Source: Clostridium zeae
GTDB taxonomy: Bacteria > Bacillota > Clostridia > Clostridiales > Clostridiaceae
NCBI RefSeq assembly: GCF_017312485.1
Contig: NZ_BMBA01000002.1
Span: 306,287 to 370,286 of the forward strand
Reading direction: 5' to 3'
DNA length: 64,000 bases
Shown one piece after another: positions 15,547 through 22,978 of this stretch (within the stretch, counting starts at the first letter, position 1; each line of letters begins with the position of its first letter). The notes under the pieces were generated by a model. The model was not told the origin of the DNA. It ran no database searches and saw only the letters and a program-made list of their open reading frames with translations. The position numbers and the translations under genes are program-made.

Positions 15547-17478
15547 TTAAACTAACTCCCTCGTAAACTTTATTACCACTTTTGTTCCTTTATATTGGCC
15601 ACTTTCAATCGAAACTTGTCCACCTTGCAATTCCACTAAATTTTTCACTACGTATAGCCCTAGTCCAGAGCTTTGATTTGTGGCTATTTTACTTCGGTCC
15701 TTTGAATTAAATTTTCCAAAAGCACTTTTCATATACTCACTGCTAATCCCTCTCCCTTGATCGGAGACTTCAATAGCTACTAAAAGTTCATAGCATCTTA
15801 AATAAACTTTTATTTCACCTTCATCAGAATATTTTATTGAATTAGATATTAAATTCAATATAATTCTTTCTATGAAATTCCTGTCACAAATTACAAAAAT
15901 CTCTTCTTCTTCTGTATCGAAAATAAGTTCAAGATTTTTATCCTTAGCATATTCCACCAGGTGTTGTATTGTTTCTTCTATTATATCCACAATATTATAT
16001 CTTGACATTTGAGGCTTTAAATAATCAAAATCTATCTTTGATGTATCAATTATGTTGTTAGCCAACCTAATCAGAGTCATGCAATTATCTTTATTTATAA
16101 GATTATATTTTCTTATCACTTCAAAATCATCATTTTCTAATAAATATTTATAAAGCTGTGTTGCACTATATATTACATTTATTGGAGTCTTCAAATCGTG
16201 GGATATAGTTGAGAGGAAAGTCCTTCTCATCTTCTCTTCCAATCTCTTTTGGTTAATGCTTTCCTTCATTGCTTCAAATTTTATCTTTTCTGACACATTA
16301 CTCAATATTAAAATTGATTCATCTTCATTATTATTTATATAAAATTCCCTTATTTCAAAGTATGCCATTTCCTCATTAATCTCACTAATTCCATCATAAT
16401 TTATACAATCATCTTTATAAACAACGGTACTTTCATTTTTATACACAATAGATTTTATGCTTTTATTTATAATATCTTTTAAATTTTCAATATTGAACAT
16501 TTTTATAAATTGGTTGTTCACAAACATTATTCTATTAGTAGAATTGTTAATAATCACCATCGGTAATGGCATTCCATCAAAAAGCATTTTATAATCATTT
16601 TCTCTTCTTTCAATACTTTCTCTTATTTTTGCCATAGCCATGTTTTTTAAATAAATTCTTTTATTAAATTCTTCTAACTTAATATTGTGCCAATAAATAT
16701 CATTGAATATGGTTTTATATGGCTTGTCTAAAAATTTATCTAACAAGCCAGCTCCTATAATTAAGTACGCTCCCAATCTGATTATATTAAATAAGAAAAG
16801 AAGAAGCTGCGCGTTTAAAATTAAATACAATAAGTGGATAATAAAAGAAAAGCTTATAGTATACACATAAATAATAAAAAAATTGAATTCATTATTATTT
16901 TTATAACTAAACTTTCTAAGCTTCACTATAGGAACTATCAATATTAATATACTTATTGCTTGTGTTATGTACTCAAAACTAGTTGTAAAAATTCCAATTG
17001 TAATAAACATATAAAAGAAAGATATTATTGCAAGTAGTGAAAATACATGAATACATATAAGTTTCTTATCGCTATATTTCTTATCTATAGTAGTAACAGC
17101 AAGATGTATATAGATACTTTCTGCCAAACTGCATATATCCATATTCTGCAGTACAATATTATAATACTGTTGAACTTTGCTACCACTTGATATTTGCAAA
17201 GTTATATTCATAACATTTAGCAATCCAATTATAAAGAATATAATGTATGAGAATAATAAAAACCTAGATTCTGCAAATTTAGTAGTTGTATATAAAATTA
17301 TCATAAGTTCAAAACATATCATTATAATTATAATATTTATTAGGTATATTACTATGCTAGAGTTTATATTAAAAGAAATAAAGAAAAGAACAAAGAATAT
17401 GCCAAATACAAGTATGGTTTTTACAAGCTTTTCATGATTTAAATATAGAAAATCTAATGGCCATTTATTTTCATTCAT
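15547..17478 (-). CDS. Membrane sensor histidine kinase, paralogue of the adjacent kinase
   Basis: The product has 643 residues. Seven or eight hydrophobic helices lie at about residues 18-250, then a PAS-like domain (about 293-400) and HisKA with His about 427 in FLSTISHDLKTPINVIYSAT. HATPase boxes NLISNSIKYS, DQGRGIS and SSGLGLYVVK follow. The H-box neighbourhood is almost identical in pattern to that of the next kinase (TPINVI in both), which suggests tandem duplication. A ribosome binding site (GTAGGAGG) precedes ATG 17478. This is the first gene of a two-gene operon; no response regulator is present. Confidence 0.92.
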   Translation of the reverse strand: MNENKWPLDFLYLNHEKLVKTILVFGIFFVLFFISFNINSSIVIYLINIIIIMICFELMIILYTTTKFAESRFLLFSYIIFFIIGLLNVMNITLQISSGSKVQQYYNIVLQNMDICSLAESIYIHLAVTTIDKKYSDKKLICIHVFSLLAIISFFYMFITIGIFTTSFEYITQAISILILIVPIVKLRKFSYKNNNEFNFFIIYVYTISFSFIIHLLYLILNAQLLLFLFNIIRLGAYLIIGAGLLDKFLDKPYKTIFNDIYWHNIKLEEFNKRIYLKNMAMAKIRESIERRENDYKMLFDGMPLPMVIINNSTNRIMFVNNQFIKMFNIENLKDIINKSIKSIVYKNESTVVYKDDCINYDGISEINEEMAYFEIREFYINNNEDESILILSNVSEKIKFEAMKESINQKRLEEKMRRTFLSTISHDLKTPINVIYSATQLYKYLLENDDFEVIRKYNLINKDNCMTLIRLANNIIDTSKIDFDYLKPQMSRYNIVDIIEETIQHLVEYAKDKNLELIFDTEEEEIFVICDRNFIERIILNLISNSIKYSDEGEIKVYLRCYELLVAIEVSDQGRGISSEYMKSAFGKFNSKDRSKIATNQSSGLGLYVVKNLVELQGGQVSIESGQYKGTKVVIKFTRELV

Positions 17479-17554
17479 AATATAACCTCCTACAGAATTA
17501 TTTTATATTAATTATTACAAAATAGGAATATAATTTCTATTTTAACACAAAAGA

Positions 17555-17592
17555 AATAAAAAAAAGACACAAGATATACTTATTATCTTGTG
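17555..17592 (-). terminator. Intrinsic terminator overlapping the end of the TPR gene
   Basis: CACAAGATA (17568-17576) and TATCTTGTG (17584-17592) form the stem, and a run of As on the plus strand gives a T-run on the minus strand. The right arm includes the last codons and the stop of the TPR gene. Confidence 0.85.
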
Positions 17593-18479
17593 ACATAAAA
17601 ATCCATATATAATTTACTATTTCTTGTAGCTTCAAGTTCATCATCTTCATTTATATATTTAATAAACCCAGGGTAAAGCTCCACAGCTTTTATCAGGTCT
17701 TCAGCTGCTTCATCTATTCTATTTAAGCGTGATAAAAAGCAGCTTCTATTATAATAAAGAAACTCACATTCTTTATTGCTTTCAATTCCCTTTGATAAAA
17801 CATCTATCCCTAATTCAATATCATTTCTATCCTTATAAAGAATGGCTAGGTTTAAATATCCGTAAGGGTATTCTCTGTTTATCTTAATAGACCTTCTATA
17901 ATAATTTTCTGCTTTATCAATTATGTTGAGCCTTGTATAGATTACCCCCATATTAAATAAAGCCAAATAATTCTGACTTTCTAGTTCTAAAGCCCTACTA
18001 AACATTTTGAATGCTAAATCATATTTTCCTAGTTCCTCATAAGTTGATCCTAAATTAGTATATCCCCAGAAATCGTATGGATCTATTTCAATAAATCTTA
18101 GATAATATTGTATTGTACTTTCTTTATCTCCAAAGCTATCATATGCATTTGCTAAGAAAAAACAAGCTTTTCCATACAAAGGATTAATTTCTAGAGCTTT
18201 TTTGTAATATAAAATAGCTTTATCATATTCTTCTCTATCATCATAGATAACACCTAGTCCATAGTAAGCTCTTTCTTCTATTTTATCTTTTTCTATTATA
18301 TCTTCATATATCTCTATAGCCTGGTCCTGCATGCCTAGCTCATCATATATTAATCCGATATTAATTAGGATTTCTATATTAGAATAATTTTCTTGTCTAT
18401 CTGCTTCCATATAGTGATTTAAGGCTTTAAAAAGTTGCCCTTGGCTATATGCTTTCTCTGCTAAGTTTATGTAATCCAT
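17583..18479 (-). CDS. Tetratricopeptide-repeat protein
   Basis: The product has 298 residues made almost wholly of TPR units of about 34 residues, for example AEKAYSQGQLFKALNHYMEA, DEREEYDKAILYYKKALEINP-like and GKYDLAFKMFSRALELE. No signal peptide or membrane helix is seen, so it is a cytoplasmic scaffold. The gene lies 45 bases downstream of the kinase-like gene on the same strand and probably shares its transcript. Pairing of a TPR protein with a small kinase-like protein suggests a signalling or assembly role, but no function can be assigned. Confidence 0.85.
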   Translation of the reverse strand: MDYINLAEKAYSQGQLFKALNHYMEADRQENYSNIEILINIGLIYDELGMQDQAIEIYEDIIEKDKIEERAYYGLGVIYDDREEYDKAILYYKKALEINPLYGKACFFLANAYDSFGDKESTIQYYLRFIEIDPYDFWGYTNLGSTYEELGKYDLAFKMFSRALELESQNYLALFNMGVIYTRLNIIDKAENYYRRSIKINREYPYGYLNLAILYKDRNDIELGIDVLSKGIESNKECEFLYYNRSCFLSRLNRIDEAAEDLIKAVELYPGFIKYINEDDELEATRNSKLYMDFYVTR

Positions 18480-18524
18480 ATAACTCCCTACTTCAAATAT
18501 AATTTATCTTACTTATATTATAAC

Positions 18525-19121
18525 TTATTTTATGCCTAATTTTATATACTTACCCATCTTATATTTCCATAATACATATTTTTCCCTATCTAACTGACTT
18601 ATATTTTCAAAAAAAACGTCTAAAGCATCTAGATTAAAAAGTCCTTTCATTAAATGACGAGGATAGTTTACTTTTTTTGTATAATTATTTTTAGGATCTA
18701 TTATAACCACTGACATGTCCTCTTGAACGTAAATGTCCTTACACCTTATATCTATTCTAGTAAAACCAAGCTTTATAAACTCGTTAGTCATATTAAGTAA
18801 TGATTTACATATTTCTTTGTTAAGCCCGTTATCTTTTATATACTTATCCAATCTTTCTCCACCAACATAGTCTCTTACTATATACAATTCTCCACAATTA
18901 TGTATGACAGGAAAAAACTTCGAGCCTTTTACTCTTAATAATATATCAGTTTCTTCATCACAAACCTTTTTTTCTCTAAAGATCTTTATTATCTTATTCT
19001 CAGGCAAGCTATATACTATCCCATTATGCCCTTCTCCTAGAAATTCTGCTTTCTTAAATTCACTCTCTATCTCATCAGTAAACTCAACACTGTAGTCAAT
19101 ATTTCTGGCCAAACAACTCAC
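18525..19121 (-). CDS. Small protein-kinase-fold protein, probably atypical
   Basis: The product has 198 residues. A glycine loop LGEGHNGIVY (28-37) and a lysine in NKIIKIF (about 46) resemble a protein kinase N-lobe, with a hinge-like IVRDYVGGERLDKYI. The catalytic-loop equivalent reads TRIDIRCKDIYV (His of HRD replaced by Arg) and the DFG equivalent reads IDPKN. The aspartates are kept but the flanking residues differ, so it may be a divergent kinase (Bud32/RIO-like size) or a pseudokinase. The start is uncertain: GTG at 19121 is very close to AGGA, and a TTG nine bases downstream is better spaced. The next gene encodes a TPR protein. Confidence 0.65.
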   Translation of the reverse strand: MSCLARNIDYSVEFTDEIESEFKKAEFLGEGHNGIVYSLPENKIIKIFREKKVCDEETDILLRVKGSKFFPVIHNCGELYIVRDYVGGERLDKYIKDNGLNKEICKSLLNMTNEFIKLGFTRIDIRCKDIYVQEDMSVVIIDPKNNYTKKVNYPRHLMKGLFNLDALDVFFENISQLDREKYVLWKYKMGKYIKLGIK

Positions 19122-19262
19122 ATCCTATGATGAATTTTACTAATTTATACGCTTCTATATCAATAAATATTCCATTTTCAAAAGATAAAGAGTCGCTGAT
19201 GCCATAGAAATTTCTAGATTCAGTTAGTTTGAAAATATATAGTTTACTTTACAGTAAATAAT

Positions 19263-19297
19263 AAAGCCAGCATACAACAAAATTGTAATACTGACTT
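19263..19297 (-). terminator. Probable terminator after tRNA-Leu(CAG)
   Basis: AAAGCCAGCAT and ATACTGACTTT pair with G-T wobbles about 25 bases beyond the CCA end of the tRNA gene on the minus strand. Confidence 0.55.
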
Positions 19298-19321
19298 TTT
19301 ATAATTAATCTATATTTCCCC

Positions 19322-19406
19322 TGGTGCAGATGACGGGACTTGAACCCGTACGTAAAACTACACGCGCTTCTGAGACGCGCCTGTCTGCCAATTCCAGCAC
19401 ATCTGC
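19322..19406 (-). tRNA. tRNA-Leu (anticodon CAG)
   Basis: On the minus strand acceptor GCAGATG pairs with CATCTGC, followed by discriminator A and an encoded CCA. The T arm reads CGGGTTCAAGTCCCG. The anticodon stem CGCGT/GCGCG encloses loop CTCAGAA, so the anticodon is CAG (reads CUG). A long variable arm is present, as expected for leucine. The gene stands alone. Confidence 0.95.
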
Positions 19407-19437
19407 AAATTCAATTGTTAATATATGTCATATTCAA

Positions 19438-19466
19438 AGTATATTTCATTTATTTTCTAATGTCAA
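19438..19466 (-). promoter_or_regulatory. Promoter of tRNA-Leu(CAG)
   Basis: On the minus strand TTGACA (19466-19461) and TATACT (19443-19438) are separated by exactly 17 bases and end 31 bases before the mature tRNA. This is a near-consensus housekeeping promoter. Confidence 0.8.
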
Positions 19467-19656
19467 CTTTCTGATACCTTCATGTATAAACGCATGTTTA
19501 TTATATATTTAAATAATTTTTTAATCTATATTATATGATCTTACTTTATTCATTTATACCTACACATTATCATATACGAATAACTCTATACTTGAAATTA
19601 CATTGAGAAGTTTAGGGATATTTCTTCACTGTATTGGTATATTTATACACTTAAAC

Positions 19657-19770
19657 GTAAAAAAAATCGTTGAAGCAACCTTCTTCAGTGAATTTTTTTG
19701 CGCATCTACATTTCCTAATTTATATGAGGAAAATTTGGCACGCGACACCTTCTTCTTTTTTATTCTTTGA
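19657..19770 (-). repeat. Dispersed intergenic repeat, copy A, with terminator
   Basis: On the minus strand the order is AGAATAAAAAA, GTCGCGTGCCAAATTTTCC, a loop, AGGAAA, AGATGCGC, an A-run, then a CACTGAAG/CTTCAACG-type hairpin and a T-run. The same order, with substitutions, recurs at 57544-57656. Here the hairpin arms are weaker than in copy B. It follows the candidate RNA at 19845-20124 on the same strand. No coding frame is shared. Confidence 0.7.
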
Positions 19771-19844
19771 CTCATATTATGTTCCAGGTTTATTTAACAT
19801 ATTTATCCATAGATATAATTTAGTTATAAATTTCTAAAGAATAA

Positions 19845-20124
19845 AAAAGAGAAGTATCACTACTCCTCCTTAAAATTCATAAAGTTACTCCAAAATACCG
19901 TTGCCCTGATTTTGACACCTATCTCTCGATAGGTGGGTGTCCTCACAATTATATCAATCGCCTAAAATGCCGTCTAAGGGACTCACAGAAAGGTACATAT
20001 CCACAATTAAATCTTGAACTCCCTTTGTTGTAATGTAGGTTCAAAATAAGAGCTTGACGCATATCCCAGAACATATGAATTATTATGCAAATTTTATGGA
20101 TATTTTTAATATCCTGTTCTCTAT
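19845..20124 (-). ncRNA. Candidate stand-alone structured RNA of about 280 nt, family not identified
   Basis: A near-perfect promoter lies upstream and a hairpin plus T-run (AGTAGT/ACTTCT, then TCTTTTTTATTC) ends the unit. The two ends can pair: AGAGAA near the 5' end with TTCTCT at the 3' end, and AATTCATA with TATGAATT. Inside are TTGAAC/GTTCAA, AAGGGA/TCCCTT (a pseudoknot with the previous loop) and CACCTATC-GAGA-GATAGGTG. There is no open frame of note. I could not match it to RNase P, tmRNA or SRP RNA signatures. 6S RNA and raiA RNA are families worth testing. The remainder of 19771-20353 shows no gene. Confidence 0.6.
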
Positions 20125-20130
20125 AACTGA

Positions 20131-20159
20131 ATTATAAACTATATGAAAATAAATTTCAA
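20131..20159 (-). promoter_or_regulatory. Promoter of the candidate RNA
   Basis: On the minus strand TTGAAA (20159-20154) and TATAAT (20136-20131) are spaced by exactly 17 bases. Transcription should begin near 20124. No coding gene lies downstream until the tRNA at 19406. Confidence 0.75.
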
Positions 20160-20353
20160 TAGTAAATTTATCAAGTTTATATGAATTAATTTATTGATCC
20201 AATAGCAGTATTGTTGGTCCTTTTACTACTGGAACTATATTTTAAACTCTAAATTCAAGGATGTCAATTACTTTATTTCATTGAAAAAGCTTATGATTTT
20301 TAGGGCAGATATAACTCCTATAATTTCATAGGACAGTTTAATATTAAAAATAT

Positions 20354-20662
20354 CTATTTTTTGTCTCTATCAATAACATCTTCTGACTTTTTAAAAGCAT
20401 CAGAGAGCTGGTCAGTTGTAGGTGCGTATGGTTGTTCCCATCCACGTTTAACAGCTAATTCTGAAATTGCTGCATGCCCATTAAGAACTTGGCTTAGACT
20501 TGATGCGTACATCGCTCTTAACTCTGGTGTAGGACTTGTCAATGTAGCATTAAGATATGCATTAGCAGCCCCCTTTGCACCAGCTAACATATTGCTAACT
20601 ATAACTTCATCATTCATAACTGTATCTTTCATACCTATTCCTTCTAAAATAGTTGATATCAT
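20354..20662 (-). CDS. CotF-family spore coat protein
   Basis: The product has 102 residues and matches the Coat_F family: VSNMLAGAKGAANAYLNATL, ELRAMYASSLSQVLNGHAA and a C-terminal GWEQPYAPT. The family is helical, ferritin-like in pattern, and found in the coat or spore interior of Bacillus and Clostridium. AGGAGAGGTGA precedes ATG 20662. The adjacent upstream gene on the same strand, 16 bases away, encodes a second small helical protein that probably pairs with it. Mother-cell expression during sporulation is inferred. Confidence 0.85.
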   Translation of the reverse strand: MISTILEGIGMKDTVMNDEVIVSNMLAGAKGAANAYLNATLTSPTPELRAMYASSLSQVLNGHAAISELAVKRGWEQPYAPTTDQLSDAFKKSEDVIDRDKK

Positions 20663-20678
20663 CTTAGGTCACCTCTCC

Positions 20679-20882
20679 TTATCTTATTATTTGGTTTTCA
20701 TTTATAAATTGTTGTATTCCTTTTATTCTGCCTTCTGCTGCTAATATACCAGCTTCAGCTTGTTTCTTTATTTCATCATCATTTATAAAGCCTTGCACAG
20801 CTCTTGATACAGCCAATCCATCTCTTTCCAATGTTAATAATGATGTTAATGACATAACTTCTACTTCTGAAAGTTTTCTCAT
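20679..20882 (-). CDS. Small CotF-associated helical protein
   Basis: The product has about 67 residues: MRKLSEVEVMSLTSLLTLE, then GLAVSRAVQGFINDDEIKK and a second helix ending in QQFINENQII. It resembles the N-terminal half of CotF-type proteins, which in clostridia is often encoded as a separate small gene just before the CotF gene. I take ATG 20882, six bases after GGGAGGT, not the GTG five codons upstream. It is likely a spore coat component made with the next gene. Confidence 0.7.
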   Translation of the reverse strand: MRKLSEVEVMSLTSLLTLERDGLAVSRAVQGFINDDEIKKQAEAGILAAEGRIKGIQQFINENQIIR

Positions 20883-21050
20883 GTTAATACCTCCCACTTA
20901 ATTTATTTCTTATTTATTGTCTGTATTTTATAGTGTATTAATCATGTAAATGATGGAAAAATTTTATATCCCTATTTGGGATACAAAATTATTTGTATAT
21001 TAAATACCAAACTTCTCTTTCTTATACATTAAAAAATACAAAATTGAAAA

Positions 21051-21072
21051 GGCTAGATATTAATATCTAGCC
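21051..21072 (-). terminator. Intrinsic terminator of the SASP gene
   Basis: GGCTAGATATT and AATATCTAGCC form a perfect 11-base-pair palindrome 20 bases past the stop, followed on the minus strand by TTTTCAATTTT. Confidence 0.85.
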
Positions 21073-21092
21073 CTTTGATATACTACTTTTTT

Positions 21093-21284
21093 CTATAGGT
21101 TTTTTTCGTAAGATTCTATCATTTTCTTAACCATTTGTCCGCCTACAGATCCAGCTTCTCTACTTGTTAAGTCTCCATTGTAACCTTCCTTTAAGCTAAC
21201 TCCAACTTCTCTAGAAGATTCCATCTTAAATTTATTTAATGCTTCCTTTGCTTCAGGTACTAATACTCTACTTCTATTTGACAT
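21093..21284 (-). CDS. Alpha/beta-type small acid-soluble spore protein
   Basis: The product has 63 residues with the SASP signatures LNKFKMESSREVGV (including the region cut by the GPR protease) and GYNGDLTSREAGSVGGQMVKKMI. Alpha/beta SASPs coat spore DNA, switch it to an A-like form and protect it from UV and heat, then serve as an amino acid store on germination. AAAGGAGGAAT precedes ATG 21284. The gene is monocistronic with its own terminator. Forespore expression is expected from the family. Confidence 0.97.
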   Translation of the reverse strand: MSNRSRVLVPEAKEALNKFKMESSREVGVSLKEGYNGDLTSREAGSVGGQMVKKMIESYEKNL

Positions 21285-21439
21285 TTTGTATTCCTCCTTT
21301 GTAATTGATTTGTTTAAGTATTAGTATTATTTGCGAATATTTCTTAATTAAACTGAAATATCATTGGAAGCTTATCCAACCAATCCCATACATTATCCTA
21401 AATTGGTAAACTACCCGTAAATAGATATACATAAATTTA

Positions 21440-21469
21440 AAACACCCCTCTTTTAAAGGAGGCGTGTTT
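21440..21469. terminator. Terminator-like hairpin with no assignable gene
   Basis: AAACACCCCTC (21440-21450) and GAGGCGTGTTT (21459-21469) pair with one mismatch around TTTTAAAG. It lies between the divergent SASP gene (21284) and the gene at 21622, where neither gene ends. The rest of 21285-21621 holds only AT-rich promoter DNA. Confidence 0.5.
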
Positions 21470-21621
21470 ATTAACGTAATAGGATAAGGTATATTAATTA
21501 TAATACTTTCTAAAATACTGGAAGACTTACCTTCATAGCATATTTCCACCATAATAAAAATATGGTAATATATAACTATATCACAATCATATAAAAAAGG
21601 TTTATAAAAAAGGAGAATATT

Positions 21622-22026
21622 GTGAATAAGAAGCGTCTTTCAGCAATCCTTATTATACTAATATTAGCAACTGTTGCTATCCTAGGTTTAACCATGATTA
21701 ACTCTAAAACTAATATATCTTATAAAAACAAATCCTATACTGGAGAGAATGAAAACTGGAGCGTTTCACTTGAAGTTCGTGATAAGCAGCTAGATATAAA
21801 AATTACGCCTAAAATTCCAATGGATAAGGACTCTAAAATACAATGCAAAATCAAGACTGGTCCTCATTATTCAAGCAGTGGTGTACTTTACTATGGAAGC
21901 ACCTTTAAAAACTTCCGTGCATCATTACCTTTGAGTATAGATCCCATTAATTACAAAGATGAGCTTATTGTTATAGGCTATAATAATAATGAAGATAGAA
22001 TAACCTTAAAGCCGATAAAAGAATAG
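21622..22026 (+). CDS. Hypothetical membrane-anchored or secreted protein
   Basis: The product has 134 residues. A positively charged start and a hydrophobic stretch (residues 8-26, AILIILILATVAILGLTMI) form a signal anchor. The rest is a beta-rich extracellular domain (WSVSLEVRDKQLDIKITPK, then YYGSTFKNFRASLPLS). No Cys lipobox is evident. It starts with GTG behind AAGGAG. I do not recognise a family. The gene is on the plus strand between minus-strand neighbours and is monocistronic. Confidence 0.65.
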   Translation: MNKKRLSAILIILILATVAILGLTMINSKTNISYKNKSYTGENENWSVSLEVRDKQLDIKITPKIPMDKDSKIQCKIKTGPHYSSSGVLYYGSTFKNFRASLPLSIDPINYKDELIVIGYNNNEDRITLKPIKE

Positions 22027-22189
22027 TTCTTAGTTTTAATTTTATCTAGATAAAATTTCTTATAGTCATCACATGAATCTTTAGCAAAACACAATCTGCA
22101 TTCATTTTTTCTATTTCATATCAAAAATCATCACATCTCATCAAAAAACAACATAAACTAGTAGTAAAACGATATGAAAGGAGTAAAAA

Positions 22190-22516
22190 ATGTCAAACGA
22201 TAATTTCAATTTCGATCAAAATGACCTAGATGATAAGAAGATTCCTGAAGAAGGAGTAACCATAAAACATGATAAAGATGGTATATCAATTTATATAAAC
22301 ATTTACAATGTAAATAATCTTGCAAATCAAGGCGGAAATGCTGGTGTTAAACAAGCAGCAGAAACCGGTGGTCAGATCAGTGGAAAAAGTGGACAAAACG
22401 CAAATCAAGGTGGTCAGATTGCTGAAGAATGTGGGCAGAATGCAAACCAAGATGGAGAAGTTGAATCTGAAGGCTGTGGCTGTAAGGCTTCTGAAGATTC
22501 TACTAGTGAAGAATAA
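22190..22516 (+). CDS. Hypothetical acidic Gly/Asn/Gln-rich repeat protein
   Basis: The product has 108 residues and begins behind GAAAGGAG. Residues 1-45 are acidic and hydrophilic with one beta-like stretch (GISIYINIYNVNNL). Residues 46-90 carry imperfect repeats (NQGGNAGV, GGQISGKSGQNANQ, GGQIAEECGQNANQ). The tail has a GCGCKA motif and ends in acidic residues. Low complexity and clustered Cys resemble spore-surface or phase-separating proteins, but no family is recognised. It is clearly a real gene: the ribosome binding site is good and the repeats are in frame. Confidence 0.6.
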   Translation: MSNDNFNFDQNDLDDKKIPEEGVTIKHDKDGISIYINIYNVNNLANQGGNAGVKQAAETGGQISGKSGQNANQGGQIAEECGQNANQDGEVESEGCGCKASEDSTSEE

Positions 22517-22661
22517 TTTTTGTCTGTTATTATCATATTAATCTGAAATGTAATTACTTTAGAGCGATTAAATAAACCTATTTATCAAATAATAAATAGA
22601 TAAGATTATATCCTCTAAGTATTTGATATAAAAGCACTTCACATCTTCTATAAAAACGAAA

Positions 22662-22692
22662 AAATCGTACGACACAATCAATCGTACGATTT
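22662..22692 (-). terminator. Intrinsic terminator after tRNA-Leu(GAG)
   Basis: AAATCGTACGA and TCGTACGATTT form a perfect 11-base-pair stem about 30 bases past the tRNA, followed on the minus strand by TTTTCGTTTT. Confidence 0.8.
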
Positions 22693-22723
22693 CTTCATTT
22701 TTATTGATTCACAGTATTTTCTT

Positions 22724-22805
22724 TGGTGCGAAAGACGGGACTTGAACCCGTACGGTCTCCCACACGCCCCTCAAACGTGCGCGTCTGCCATTCCGCCACT
22801 CTCGC
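22724..22805 (-). tRNA. tRNA-Leu (anticodon GAG)
   Basis: On the minus strand acceptor GCGAGAG pairs with CTTTCGC with a wobble, followed by A and an encoded CCA. The T arm is CGGGTTCAAGTCCCG. The anticodon stem CACGT/GCGTG encloses TTGAGGG, giving anticodon GAG (reads CUC and CUU). A long variable arm confirms leucine class. Confidence 0.95.
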
Positions 22806-22913
22806 ATATTTTGTTAACAATAGAGGATCTTCAGCTTTTTTAGCTGACAAATACAATTTTACTACTGATCTTTTTGCTCGTCAATAGAAAAATGCCAAGT
22901 ATTGATTAAGTAG

Positions 22914-22954
22914 AACAACCTAATAGATCATTAATAACTCCATCAGGTTGTTTT
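22914..22954 (-). terminator. Probable terminator after the GH8-like gene
   Basis: AACAACCTAAT and ATCAGGTTGTT form a stem about 25 bases past the minus-strand stop. The T content after it is modest on the minus strand and better on the plus strand. Confidence 0.5.
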
Positions 22955-22978
22955 GTAAGTTGCTAAATATGTACAAAA

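Noticed and set aside
17177-17437. Plus-strand 86-residue frame
   Set aside because: Lies wholly inside the histidine kinase gene on the opposite strand and has no ribosome binding site or family pattern.
13521-19121. Complete two-component system
   Set aside because: No response regulator was found on either strand in this region.
19324-19512. Plus-strand 62-residue frame
   Set aside because: Overlaps tRNA-Leu(CAG) antisense and its promoter.
21361-21552. Minus-strand 63-residue frame
   Set aside because: No ribosome binding site, and it contains the terminator-like hairpin at 21440-21469; unlikely to be a gene.
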